Shown: positions 24,634 through 37,604 of the stretch, one piece after another
Layout: the number at the start of each line of letters is the position of its first letter
Numbering within the stretch: position 1 is the stretch's first letter
Assembly (NCBI RefSeq): GCF_963662255.1
Contig: NC_085052.1
Span: forward strand, 6,120,807 to 6,184,806
Direction of reading: 5' to 3'
Origin: Cinclus cinclus
Lineage: Eukaryota; Chordata; Aves; Passeriformes; Cinclidae
Length of the DNA: 64,000 bases
The notes under the pieces: model-generated
Seen by the model: only the letters and a program-made list of their open reading frames with translations
Told to the model about the DNA's origin: nothing
The model's database searches: none
Translations under genes and position numbers: made by a program

Positions 24634-27600
24634 AACGGACTGTGGGGTTTGAGCTTCCACATCCACTGCTGAGGCAAAGGCATGGATTCAACTCATGCAC
24701 AGATTGTAACATAGGTAGTTGAAAACTATGAAACACTGAGACAGCTAAGAACCTGTAAATGTCTCTAAGAAATGAGACTTTAAAGCTCATCTTCTCCTGC
24801 TGACTTAGAAGGGTGGGGCAAGAAGTGTAACTTAAGGTCTCAATTTCACAGTACATCATGTGGAAAAAATCAGATGTGAATAATAAGGCAACGCTAAATC
24901 TGTTATTTTTCAGCTTTGGAGCATTTGACTTTATAAACTTATATTCTTGACATTTATTAATCAAAAATTTGATATAATTTTGCCATAATGCTGTTTCCTG
25001 CTGGCACTGGGAGAAGTTATGGACTCTAATGCAGGTGGGTAAGCCCACACCTTTACAGAGTCACCCAAGAGTAAGAGACCTTATTAATAAATTTAAGAGT
25101 AATGATGCTGTTCACCAGTGTTCCAACAGGCATTGAGGTGTCAGCAAGGTTGGGAATCTCATGATATATGTCTGGAACAGCCTGTTCTTACACTTTTAAG
25201 AGGCATGAGCTGGCAAGCATGTATTTGCCTCTGGTGCTTTATGCTGGAGCAGTTGGGCTCTCCTCAAACCTTTGGGTGCTGCTCTTGGGAAACTCTTCCC
25301 TGCATGGAGCAAAGGTGCAGCACCCAATCGTGCTCTGCAGCATTCCAGGAGTGCTGCCCCAGCCTGAAATAGAAAGGCTGACAACCAAGGGTTTTGTAAA
25401 CCAAAGAAAAGCATTAGTTACAAAGCAGAAAAAGTTATTTAGCAGTAGGTCTATCCTGGAGCATAAAAAAATTAAACACACGGTTCATAGAGAGCAGATT
25501 AGAAATGTGCGTGTTTTAGATCAGCGTCTGTTCTTCACATCAAGAAGTTCAGTGCAAGCCCAAGCAATGCTGACAAAAGCAGTGTTGCTCTGAAGTTTCT
25601 CTGACTGAAGGGGCCATAATTTGCCTTCAGTTACCTTTAGCTTAGCATGGATCTAAAGGAAATTCCTGGAGCTGACCCTCCTTGTGTTTGCAGGAAGTTC
25701 AGCTGAGCTCTGGCTGTAAATGTGTCCCACAGCTCCCATCTCACCCTCTACCTGCAGTCATTGCACCTTTTGAATTTACCTGTTCGTTTGCACTTGGAGA
25801 ACCTCAGAAGACAAAAAAGTTAATATGATACAAATTTAGGTTCACATGCTTGCACTGTGAAGGCAGGTTAATCAACCTCTTAACATCCTGTATTTCCTCT
25901 GGCAAGTAATGACATTATGCTTCAATCACATCAACCCTTTTTTAACACTGCCCTCAAGAAAGATTTGGAAAAGATAAACATTTCCCGTAACATTTCCCGC
26001 CTTCCCCCCCACTTGCATCAGCTATATATGATTTATCTTTTAATGTGTTAAGGCCAGCTCAGTACTCCCTGCCCAAGATAATCTCTCATTGACTCCACTG
26101 GGAGATTTTTCTCAGGGCAAGAACATTAAACAGAACACTGATTTGATTTTATTTTTAATGTGTTTCTGACAAATTTTTTAATTTCACCTCTCTTTTTTCG
26201 TTTTAATTTCTGCCTCAGTGATGCAGTAGAGATAATTTATTGGAATATATATTTTCAACACTATTGTTTCAGCCATGCTTTAACACCTGCCCCAGATGAT
26301 AAATATGCTATGCACTGGTATAACATGAAATGTGTTTCTTTCTCTTATTCTTTGCCTCTAAATTTGTTTTTGGATGGAGGTCTGTGCATAGAGACTGAGT
26401 TGAGTGATTTTTGGTTGGCAGCATTGCTGTTATCAATGATTTCTTCTTCATGCACATTGGCACTTAAAATATTTTCTTCAAATCCATCCCCTTTTGCTAC
26501 AAAGGCACTTTGATAGTGATTTGGTTTAAGAAATTGAAAGCCTACACAAAGCTTGCCTTAATATTGTGGACCGTGGAACATAAAAAAGTTGCACTCTTCT
26601 CTTTGTACTGTGAAATCAGCCCTAAATTTTATCACATATTTGCTGACTTTAAATTCTACCCTTGAAAACGGCTTGTATTTATGATTACCTTTATTAACAA
26701 AAAAAAAAAAAAAAAAGAAATTGGCACTACTATTTCAATATTAAAAAGGTTTTTAAAATGACGCCCTGTATTGAGATACTGTGGAGAAATTAGATCTTAA
26801 TTGGCAATATTCTTTCATTTTACTCATCATGTTAGCTGTCATAATTAGAGTCCTTGTTGGAAAATATTTTTATTTACATTTTGTGCATAAGTTTTGATTT
26901 TCCTTTTATGTGACCTGATCCATTTAAAGCAGTTCCCCTAGTGATTTTATGGGGCTTTTGAACCTTTTTTCCTCATTATATGTAGCTACTGACATGTAAC
27001 CAATTTCAGGATCAAGAGACAGTTTTGCTAAGGGCACGAGTTATGGAGCACAGCGACCTGGTCCTCTTCAAGTTTTCTCCAGGATGATTAAAATTTGCAT
27101 CTCCCAACAAGTAGTTCAGGTGTGAGCTTTGCCACCCAGTGATATTTAAGATGAGGAATGATGTCATTGGTTTTGTTTTACTCTGGGTTAAATAGAGAAT
27201 AAGAGAAGTAAATGCTGAAGGTGGCAAAGTGTTGACAAAACAATGTCATTGGTGCTTTCCTCAGTTTCCTCTGACATTCCTGAGCGGAAAGAGTTGGGTC
27301 ATCAGGATAACATGTGGAGAGGTCAGGATGTTTCTGTTTCCCCTGGGGGTCCAGCTATGCTGATTAGACTCATTTTTCAGCTTTCAGTGTCAACCAGCTG
27401 AGGTAAGGCAATGTCTCATTTGTCCCTGTCTGGTTTTGGTGTCCAAGATCCATTATGGATCTGCACACAGGGCTAGAAGATGTCTCACACTGTTGTGCAG
27501 TCACTGTACCTTGTTGATGTTTGGCACAGAGCGTGGTGGCAGTGAAGTCACTTAACAGGCCTGTTGCTTAATTAGCTTCAAATCTCAGAGAAGGTTTCAG

Positions 27601-30600
27601 GGTAGATATTCTGTCCTGATTCCGTAAATGAAGATGTCTCAGACAAATAAACCCCAAATTCTGGCAGCAAAGCTGAGTGTGAATCTCCATCCAGGCTGGC
27701 CCGGTTGCAAAGCCCTGCTGTGGAACCAACCCTGCAGCACTGCAAGGCTCCAACATCTCACTTGGGTCCATCTGCTTCATTTGTGTTTTATTTGTATTTT
27801 GATTATCCTTCCCCACATCCCATTTACTTACCAGCAGAAGTGGTTGCCCTGCCTTGGAAATTTTGGGGTCAGATGCAGCTTCTGAAGGTTAGCCAGGAAT
27901 AGCAAAGGGGACTAATCCTTGGGATTCTTGCCCATCTTGCAGGTAGCATTGTCTGGCACAGTATGAGACCTTAGTGGTAGAAATAATTAACAGAGCAGAA
28001 ATAGGTTAATATCTACTGGCTTCAAGCTCAAAACAAGAAATTTGTCCCTGAGTTGAGAGGTTCCCGGGTCTAATCAAGCAAGGGTGTGTTTTCCCCAGTT
28101 TGGTACCTTCTTGTGTGGGGCTTATCTACAAAGTGGTCACATTTGTGACCTGCTTAGTAGCAATTATTCTCCCTTCTTCATGTCAGCTCCAAGTATACCC
28201 AGTACATATGAGCACAGCTGATGCAAAGTGGCAGAAGGTATTGAAATCATGCTTAAAATTGCTGCCACCATGTTTACTTCATTCACAGTTGTTCGTGTGA
28301 AGGAAGTGGTTTCTAGAAACATTTCTTTTCTGTGCTTGTACTCATTTTAATGCAGACTGAATGCTTCTCTGCATAAACAATTAATCTGACTTCTTTGCAT
28401 CAGGCACCCTTTTGATAAATACTGCTGTTGCAACTTGTTTGCACAAGGTGAAGACCTATCGCTTAAAAACATTTACTTGATATATTTACATATAATTCTG
28501 CATTCTCTCAAGACCTGTTGGCAGCATTAAGTTATTCTACAATGTCAGCTGTTACAAGGTTGTGAGTTTCTTGGCTCCTCAGTGTTGCATAGAAACAAAG
28601 CACTTGCAGACACTTTGCCATTTGGCTGTAATGTTGCTTTCCATTTAACAAAAAAAGCAATTCTTGAATGTCATGTGAACATCAGTATCAGATTTCTGAG
28701 TAATTAGACCCATGCTACAGGTAGATCTAAAACTGTTGCTGGTGTTGGCGTGTATTAAACCTTTAGTAAGGTCTTTGATGTTCTACCTGAGTGCTTGCAA
28801 CCTGTTGCCACCTTAATGTGCCAGCATTTTTGATGTTCCAAAATGTGAAAATGATAACCATGAGTCATTAGCAACCTGTCGCTGCTCAAAGATAAAAGCC
28901 AGTGGTGGCAGAAGCAACGTGAACAGCCACAATGCTGTCCTAGAGACATCACCTCAGCTGTGCTGTGCACAAGGCTTTGTCCTGCCACCCATTAAAATAA
29001 TTAATCAGCAAAATGCCACGTTAATGAGGACTTTAGAGATGCCTCGATGGGCTCATGAAAATGATCCTTTATACATGAGGCCAGATTCTGTTCTCCAAAG
29101 AAATTCTGTTGGCTTCAGCTGCGCTACTCTTAACAACAGCGTGTGAATGCAATCAGAAGCAGATCTGTGGAACTGAGGGGAAGTATAATGCCAATGAATG
29201 ATTTTTAGAATGATTTTTGGATTAATCTGAGGGAGCAGAAAAATGTGGAAATCGCAGTTAGTAAGAAGTAACTTATATAGGGAGGTGTTTGCAACTAAAT
29301 CGTCTGTCACTGAAATGTAAGCAGGCCTGGATGATAGCTGGGGAAAGCAAAACCCTCTAAATGTTGATAGGAAAGTACTTGGAAGCAAAGTGCTTAGTAA
29401 CAATCAGAAGAGATGACAGATTGTATTATTGCACAACAATAAGTGTTCAAGGTATTAGAGGTATCAATTTACAGTGCTTTCTATGCCATCATTACCTGCC
29501 ACAGTCTGACTCTAATCACAGCAATAGAAACCAGGGGAGCTCCATGGGTGTTTGTGACTTTCTCTGAATATTTATGAAGGTTATAAATGAAATCGGAATC
29601 TTGCTCTCTGTTCTTAGCCCATCTGTATAACCATGAAGGCCAAATGAAGCTTTTAGTCATTATACTTAATTGGATGAATGGCCTTCAAAGCTGTCAATAA
29701 GTGGTGTGTTCACAGTAAGGTAATTAATAACACTATTTCCTTTTGGAAGACATATCATTAGCCATTATTTCTTGAGATACAACACTGATGTCTTTATTCA
29801 AGGAGGTAATTGGAGGTTACCCACCAATTCCCCACCAGTGACATCATCTTTGCAAACTGAATCTCACAATCTGTCACTTCTGAATTCATAATTAGGATAT
29901 TTTTCTAATGGCAAGTGAATGTTATTGAAAGAAATACCTACTTTGTCGTTACAGGAATAAGCACAGCCGTCCTGAAGAGTGAGGGGCTTGTAACACAAAT
30001 AGGGCCTGTGAGTTGTTAGACTGAACATCTGGGTCCTTCAGAACGACTGTGTTGAAGGAACCAGCAAAAGTCAGAAAGGCAAACCATCAGCTCTACCACA
30101 ACCAGCGTGTCACCAACAATTTTGATGGTGTACTTGAACGGACACGCTGCAAATATTCTCTGCTGCAGAATTTATTTACTAATTCAGAGTACTTTATAGT
30201 AACAGATAAAGAGTTTTTGTTAAATCCCCCCTGCTCAGAAAATATATGTAATATACCACATGGAATGAATGTCTCTTTCCACCTCTTAATTAGCTAATAT
30301 CCTATGCAGTGTAGCTGATTCCTGACTCTATCCTGAGAGGTCAGAAACATGGATAGCAGTGCATTTTGGTGCCATTTATTTGTTTTTAAAATGCACATGC
30401 ATAAATAGCAAGAATCCTCCACCAAGAGGTGGACAGAGCTTTACAACCCTTGCTGGTGTTGTAAACCTGTACAGGTAAGTTACAACTATTTATGTCAGTG
30501 TGAAATCCTGAGGTACAGACATAGTTTTCAGCCGTTTCAGAGAATTATTTTTCTTCTTGCACCAGCCATGTGGTTTCTTCAGTAGCTTGGGAATTTTGTG

Positions 30601-33373
30601 AAGGTGTAAGCGACAGCGTGGTTTATGCACTGACTTTGATCTGCAGACTTCAAACAAATACACTCTGCAAGTGTCTGTCACAGACCCAAAATTCTAGCAG
30701 GAGCTGGAGCCCATTCTGCATCCAAACCCAGGCAGACTGATTCAGGTTTAACACCCACATCTTAGCAAGAGCAGGAGCACATTTAACATGATTTCTGCTT
30801 CCTGATCCCTGCTCTTTGTTTAATCTCAAGTCACTTGTCACGTGCACTGTCTCCCCACACCTTGGCTCTCTGTTTTGGAGGTGAGCTGGCCTTCAGCTCA
30901 CCCTGGGTCTCCTCGTGTACTCCAAAGAGTTCACGAAGCAGATGAAAGGTTGCAAAGGACTTCACAAGGAGGGCAAGCAGTGATATGGCTAAACACCGAG
31001 CAGCTTTGGGACACATCACCTGGAACATCATCCTGAGCAAAAATAGCGCTGATGGCCTTGGTATTCTTGAGCCAGGGTGGAAAGATTACTCCTGATTTTA
31101 CCTGCATTGCTTTGCAACACTAGCAAAAGTTGTCAGGAGGCTGTAGTGTAGTGGAAACTCTCTGGAATTTGTTTCTTGGTGGTTTAAAGATATGGTGTTA
31201 AAGCAGTTTCTTCTGGTAAAATATTTTAAGTGGTGATATAATTTCCTTCAAATAACTATCATTTTCAAACCTAATAAAAGAGAGAGCTTTATGGCCTGTG
31301 TTAGCTCAAACAACCCTTTGGAGAATGTCTGACATTTTATGAATATTTATTGTCTTGCTTTCCTACCTGCCCTTAAATAATGAAAAACCTAACACCTAGA
31401 AACATGGAACTGTGTTGAGAAGGAAGATCTAACACTGCATTGCCTGGTATATCAGGCACCAGAATTTGTCATTTGTAAACAATATCATTCTTACCAGGCT
31501 TGGAGGTATCAGGAAACCTTTATCTCAAAGCTGCTGCAGGAAATGTTCAGGATTCAGTGTGTGGGTGCACTCTGACTGATGACATACTGGAAAAATTTAC
31601 CTCTCTATTCTGGAAATTTAGGTCTTGAAAAGCCATAGGTAGCATGGTTGCAAATGGCTCTTGCAGAAGTACAGTGTGCAGGATTGCATAAAATTCTCTC
31701 ATGGGAATTAAGTGAAGTGGTATTTCAAATATAATACAATAAAAATTGAGTTCAGTGTCTGATCTTTTACTTAGCTGACTATATTTGCTATCTGACTTGC
31801 TCTGTGGAAGAGATGACACTTTTCTTTCCCTCAGCAATCTCATCTCTCTTTAATATTGTTTTTTTTTTCCTTGCAAACAGCTCAGTGTAGTATTTGCCTA
31901 TTTAAAAACCCAGGAAGAATGCTAGAGCATGGCTGCATTTAAAAAGTAGCATTTAAAATACAAGTTCTCAATGTATTAAGCAGAAGGAAGGTGGATTTTT
32001 AATGCTAATTCATCAAATGTATGACAAATTTTAATGCAAACTTGCAGAACAATTAAGACATAATTATTGAGAAGTGAAAGTCTGGCAAGAAAACTTCTTT
32101 GAATTTTGCACTTTAAATACACAGAGTTGAATCTCGGAAATCTTTCTTTGGTAGAAATACTTGTGTGATAAAAGACAGTTCAATAAATGTCCCTTTATCC
32201 AAATGCATTTCCCAGATGATAGGGAAGATAAAATGATCAAGCCAGCCCAGAAGTGTTTTATTTGCAAGAATAAAGTGTCTGTTGAATGAGGGTGGGTTTG
32301 CAGAGCTGTACAGAGAGAGAATGCAGTCAGATCTGACTGGGGAGGTGGAACCTGGGGCCAAAGCACACACAGCTCCTCTGGGTTCAGGTAGGAGCAGAAA
32401 ATGTTCCTTCTGGTTGTACTCCTGGAGAGTTTGGTCTCCTGGTTCTGCTCAGGGACCTGTGTACATCACAGACAAAGCTAAGGGCTGAGGCCCTAATAAA
32501 CCTTTACCTCCTGTTTTTGCCCAGCTGAATTAGCAGGATTGAAGTGGAAGCTCTTCATGATTCCTGAGGCAGAGCTTGTCACAGGGCAGTAGATCACTGA
32601 CGTGATGAGCTGTTGGGGTTTTTCTGGCATGAAGTAATTAATTCCTGATAAAGAACCTTAAAGACAGTCTTGAAACCAAGGTACAGTAAGGCGTGAGAAA
32701 GCCTTTTACCTGTCCAAGAGTTCTTACAAGACTAAAACTTGGGGACCACGCCCTGCCCTCCAAACCACAAACACCTTTGTGGCCAAAGATGCCAAGGTGT
32801 GTTTCAGCCCTGCTTTATTAAATTGGTCAGAAAATCTTACTTGGCCTCTCAGGAGAGGATCTAGGCATTATTGCTCAATAGGACAACTGAAAACGCTGGC
32901 CCCAGGCACTGGAGTGAAGCAACTGGATGTTGTTTTGCACAACCTCAGTCTGTGCTTGCAGATGGCTTTGTGCAACAGTAGCTGTCCCAGGACGATAGGC
33001 ATGATTTGTGTCTTATATGCCTATAAACCTATCAGTAGAAGGAGTTATTAATGATCACAGCCCATCATTATCAGCAATCTGCTGGATGCTCAGTCCATTG
33101 ATTGCGTTCAAGAACCTCTTGGAAAGGTGTAAAGCAGGAGCACAGTCAGTGTTGCATAATGAAATGATTATGTAATGAGCGTGTAATTATGTAATGCATA
33201 AATAACGTTAAATGTTGCCAAATGTTAACTGTCTGAATCACTAGAGGGCAGATTATAATCCCTGCTGGGTCCTTCCCTGCTCGCTGCCTGTGGCACAGGG
33301 AGGCAACAGCTCCCAGCAGCAGGTGGGGAACAGAGGGACAAACACTCAGCCCTTCCCAACACAGCACAGAGAG
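24634..33373. other. Intergenic, no gene seen
   Basis: There is no supported coding exon. An A18 run lies at about 26,699-26,716. The segment at 29,590-29,960 looks unique and is rich in homeodomain-type TAATTA/ATTA cores. The frames at 25168-25593 and 26160-26513 are unrecognised and lack any neighbouring splice or promoter signal. A CTCF-like motif sits at 33238-33251. Confidence 0.55.
33238..33251 (+). promoter_or_regulatory. Candidate CTCF-binding core
   Basis: TCACTAGAGGGCAG matches the vertebrate CTCF core consensus CCASYAGRKGGCRS at 13 of 14 positions, with a T in place of the first C. It lies about 120 bp before the G-rich hexamer array. Motif matches alone produce many false positives, so binding is only inferred. 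Confidence 0.4.
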
Positions 33374-33461
33374 CAGGGACAGGGACAGGGATGGGACAGG
33401 GACAGGGATGGGACAAGGATGGCACAGGGACAGGGACAGGGACCGGGACAGGGACAGGGAT

Positions 33462-33513
<52 letters not shown>

Positions 33514-33606
33514 TGGGACAGGGACAGGGACAGGGATGGGACAGGGACAGGGATGGGACAAGAATGGGACAGGGACAGGGACAGGGACCGGGACAGGGAC
33601 AGGGAT

Positions 33607-33638
<32 letters not shown>

Positions 33639-33658
33639 ACAGGGACAGGGACAGGGAT

Positions 33659-33700
<42 letters not shown>
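33374..33700 (+). repeat. (GGGACA)n minisatellite, G-quadruplex-prone
   Basis: A 327-bp array is built from GGGACA hexamers with interspersed GGGAT pentamers and rare GGGACC variants. Two copies of a longer unit of about 145 bp can be aligned: GGGACAAGGAT at 33410 matches GGGACAAGAAT at 33555, and the single GGGACC variants also lie 145 bp apart (CCG at 33443 and 33588). The G-tracts are separated by two- or three-base loops, which satisfies the G3N1-7 quadruplex pattern many times over. Open frames across it encode only Arg-Asp-Gly-Thr or Pro-Val-Ser-Leu repeats and are not genes. Confidence 0.97.
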
Positions 33701-36700
33701 CACAGCCTGAGGTCAGCGAGTCACTTGGAGGCTGCATCCTTCTCTTGAAATAAAGGGGACCACTCTGACTTCTAGCAGAAATATTGTTTATTGCTCTTTC
33801 TGGAAGTATACGAATGTAGCTTCTTATCTGGTTTCCAATTTATGGCAGAATCAAAGCTCCGATTTATTAATAGGAGCATTTGTGATATTATTGCTCATTG
33901 TATGCCAAAATGATTAGAGGATCAAGGCATTTATTATTATTTTATTAACCTCGCTGGCATTTAAATATACATAAAATTGCTTCCTTTTTGGTTTGCTTTT
34001 CCTTTCTCCCTTCAGAGTTTTTGCAAGAATATATATTAGTGTAAATTTTTCCCAGTAGCAATTCAAAAGAATTCACATTTTAAGCTCACTTGAAGCCCAT
34101 ACCCCTCTTTTAGACTTGGTTTTGGTGTTCCTACCTATCCACAACCAGAACAGCCATGGGGGGACCTGCTGTGTGCTATTTAACTGAAACAAACCAGAAA
34201 AGAGCTGAATGAAGTTTGAGTTCAAGGCAGTTCTCAACTTTTCCTCCAAACTGTGGCGTATTGATAAAATCAATAATGTTTCAATTCTTTGGATTTTTAA
34301 AGTAGAGAGAGACTAAATATAGACATGGAGGCCTCTCCCTCAACCTGCTGACCCTGAACCAAGTGACTGCAGGTTACACTGACAAGAGCCCCATTGTCCT
34401 TTTCATTAATCAAACCCAGTGAGCCAGGTAAATCTTTAAACAAGATGAATGGGCAGCATTTTTAAAAAGTAAAATAATTCACTAGGCTTTGGATGTGTTT
34501 CTCTTTAATTAGTTTGATGAGCACAAAGTCTGAAGCCTTGTCAAACACCCAGTATTAACTTCTGGTGCTGACCTAGAAAAGGAGCATTGCAGAGGTAAGA
34601 AAATGGGCAGGTGAAACTAAGTGAATAAGAGATCTTTTTTTGTGAAGGCCTTTTGCCAGATGAAAAGAATCATTACCACAATGATACTTCTAATTATACT
34701 GTCATTAGGGTACTAGTGCAGGTTCCTATGGTGCATGAAGCTTTCCCTCTTTCAACAACTTGACCCAAAAAAGGTAAAATACAGGTATTAACCCTTTCAC
34801 TGGCAATGCAGCTGGATATTTAGGTAAGCTAAGAGCACATTTTATTTCATAGTCAAGTCATAATATCGTTGATATGTGTGGAAAATACACAAGGTCTTGT
34901 AGTTGTTCTTGTTTAAAATTCAAGTAGTAAACAATACTGAAGAGTAAATTACCTGGCCACTGTGCATTCTTGCCAGAGGCCAAAGATGAAGAAATGATGG
35001 TGTGTGTTTCTCAAGGTAGCCAAAAGGCAATGAAAATGTGCTTTATGGTTGATCTAATTGTTGCCTGACTGGAAAATGTGAGGTGAAGTTTCTGGCACTG
35101 AGTTGTTCAAATCACTGAAAGGAGCCAAGAGCAGATAACACACTGGGCTGCAGACAGCAGAGCTGCTCAAGGTCACTTGCAACTCATGAAGCAGCTGTTT
35201 AATCTATGAGGTGAAAAATAACTTCTTTGCATTTTTTATAACTTGCAATCTGAAGATGATGCTATAACATAACCTTAAGGCTTTCTCTTTACTTTGGAGG
35301 ACTGGATGTTCAACTCCTGTATCCAAAATGGATAAAAAATCACAAGCAGCTACAGCACAAGGTGTTACAAATTAGATTCTCCTAGATGTTTTCTAATGTT
35401 TAAATGGTCCTAGACCTTGGATCCCAGGTCCAAGTTGACTCAGCATCCTTGTTTAAGACTTGCTCTGTCCACATCAAACTGTGGATTTCTCACTGTTCTG
35501 GATGGATTTTAGCTCATGTTTTGTTCTTCAGGGACAGAGAGCAGGACCAGAGCCTGCTTTGGCAGTGAGGAACAAAATCATGTCATCTTCAAGGTAACCA
35601 GAGCAGAGCACTTGAACCTTTTGGGTTGTACATGTACAGAGCTACTCAGAGTGTTAGGTAGGTTTGAACTCTGCCATCAGATGTCCCCAGTCAGGGGCTG
35701 CTCCAGGACATCCAAAGTTAGAAGCCTTTCATCAAAACAAAGGGAGAGATGCCTAAAGGAAGGAATCTTGGAGCTCTGAGTTATCCCTGAGGCAGATGTT
35801 GGGAGAAATGAGAGTTTTCAGCAGAAGGAATTAAGCAAGGCCAGAAGATCAGAAACCATAACAACAAAACACACAAAGGCAAAAGGAGAATGGGCAGCCA
35901 GGAAGGGAGATAAATTTCCACAAAATGGGAAGGGAAATAACACAATTAATATATCCCCGACTTGTTGTGATCTCAGCCAGCAATGCTGCAGTTCCATGAT
36001 ACAGCTCATGGCAGTTTAAAGCAAGGATGTGGCTAAGGAGGTTTTGTGAATCCCAGAAGCTCCCCTTTGATGAATAAGTAGTTATTAGCTCTTTTGAGAC
36101 TGGGTACCATTTGGATAATTGGTGAGTGGACTGTGACCTGAAGTACTGATAAACAGGAGGGAAATAATTCAGAATTCTTTTCAGTTTTACTCCATACTGC
36201 TTTTGTTTCATTTTCACATAACTCAATATAAAACATGAATCATTATTTTCATAAGAGAAATCATAATAGGAATAATTTGAAGGAAAAAAGTAGTAATACT
36301 TGTTAATATGGGCAGAATTCAATTAATAAAACACAAAATCACATACTGTGGCTGATTTCTTTCTAAAATATCCTCTTTTCTATTTTAATAGGCAAATATT
36401 TTTTCTGTTGTGGTCAGTCTTTTAAAGACAGCAGGGTTTATCCCTTCTGCCCCATTTTTTAATCGTTGCCATTATCCACAACTTGAAAACAAAGGGCATG
36501 GTCCTTTATGCCTAAAACTTGTGGGGGTTCTGTTTAAAATCACGTGTGGCTTCATTTATGAGCATAAAGCAGGTTTAAGTGATGTTGCAACATTGCTTGG
36601 CATGTACAGAAGCATTAAAAGAATAAAAAATCAGGGAAACTTATTCCAGTTCTAGTCTTTAGTAAATAGATTTCCAAGTGGAGGAATTGCAATACTGCAT

Positions 36701-37579
36701 TCAGCATGAACTGCAAAATTACCTCAGTTATCTCCCATCCAGTTATTTGTTCCTGTTTAGTTAATAAGTACAAAAGGTTTTACAAATTTCTTAGACAGTG
36801 TTTGTCTTTGTCAACATTTATGGGGCCTCTACTGTATATAATCTCTCCACAAAAATAGAGTTTAATAAAGACTTTTAAAACTTTTGTATAACCCCTGTTT
36901 TGCTGACTCTTACAGATTTCTAGGTGAATTTACTCTAACTTTTTAAGTGAAAAGGAGATATGAAACTTTTTTTTGAAATAAGTAGAAACCCAAAATGGAA
37001 GCTTGCTCACTGAAAACTATATCTTGGGGTTCTTTTGCAATACAAGTTAATTAACTGGATTTAGATATTTGCAAGATGATATATTTAATGGGATTACTGC
37101 TCATATAATGTTCTCAGTGACTGATTTGGAATCCAAGCTCGGGGAACAGAATACTGAATTTCCAGCTCTTTGAGAGTTAATGTTGTGTTAAGAGAAAGTA
37201 CAATTTGAACCTCAGTGTTGATGAATGGTGAGGTTATTCTGGTGAAATGGAGCCGGTGCCTACAAGGGCAGCACGAGGCAGATGCGGGAGAGCAGGGAGC
37301 GAATTCCTGCCGGGGCTGGGGGCACAGGGACACCCACACCTGAACTCCTGGCAAGTTCAAGGCAATTGCAGATCTCATCCCAGCAGAATGGCTCTTTATT
37401 CAGCCCCTGTCTCCCAGGTAGGATCAATTAGATGCTCTGGGTCTGCAGGCTTAAAAACAAACACTCGTGTTTGTGTTCGGGATGAAAATGAAGATGAGTT
37501 TCTTTGGTGCCTGCTCCTGCCGTAGTTTGAAACTGCTACTTCATTCTTCTAAAATATTGTCTTTTCAATTTTAAAAAAA
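33701..37579. other. Intergenic, no gene seen
   Basis: This is unique sequence without a recognised exon or repeat family. A small CpG-bearing patch occurs at 37,240-37,340. The frame at 35849-36322 on the minus strand is unrecognised. Confidence 0.55.
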
Positions 37580-37604
37580 GGGGGGGGGGGGGGGGGCAGG
37601 GGGG
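37580..37604 (+). repeat. Poly-G tract
   Basis: Seventeen G residues, then CA, then six more G residues, preceded by seven A residues. The tract can fold as a G-quadruplex on its own and is a likely site of length polymorphism. Confidence 0.93.

Noticed and set aside
24210..25048. Several long overlapping frames with GWMD or HPSI repeats
   Set aside because: They are translations of the (CCAT)n microsatellite on both strands and in several frames, not genes.
25168..25593. 141-aa open frame, with the surrounding 25,050-25,620 region considered as a possible LTR
   Set aside because: The protein is unrecognised. I could not find TG...CA ends with matching flanking duplications, so I did not call an LTR.
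33146..33753. Frames of up to 185 aa with PVPVPV, SLSLSL or DRDRDG repeats
   Set aside because: They arise from the GGGACA minisatellite read in different frames. The same DNA is open in several frames at once, the mark of a short tandem repeat.
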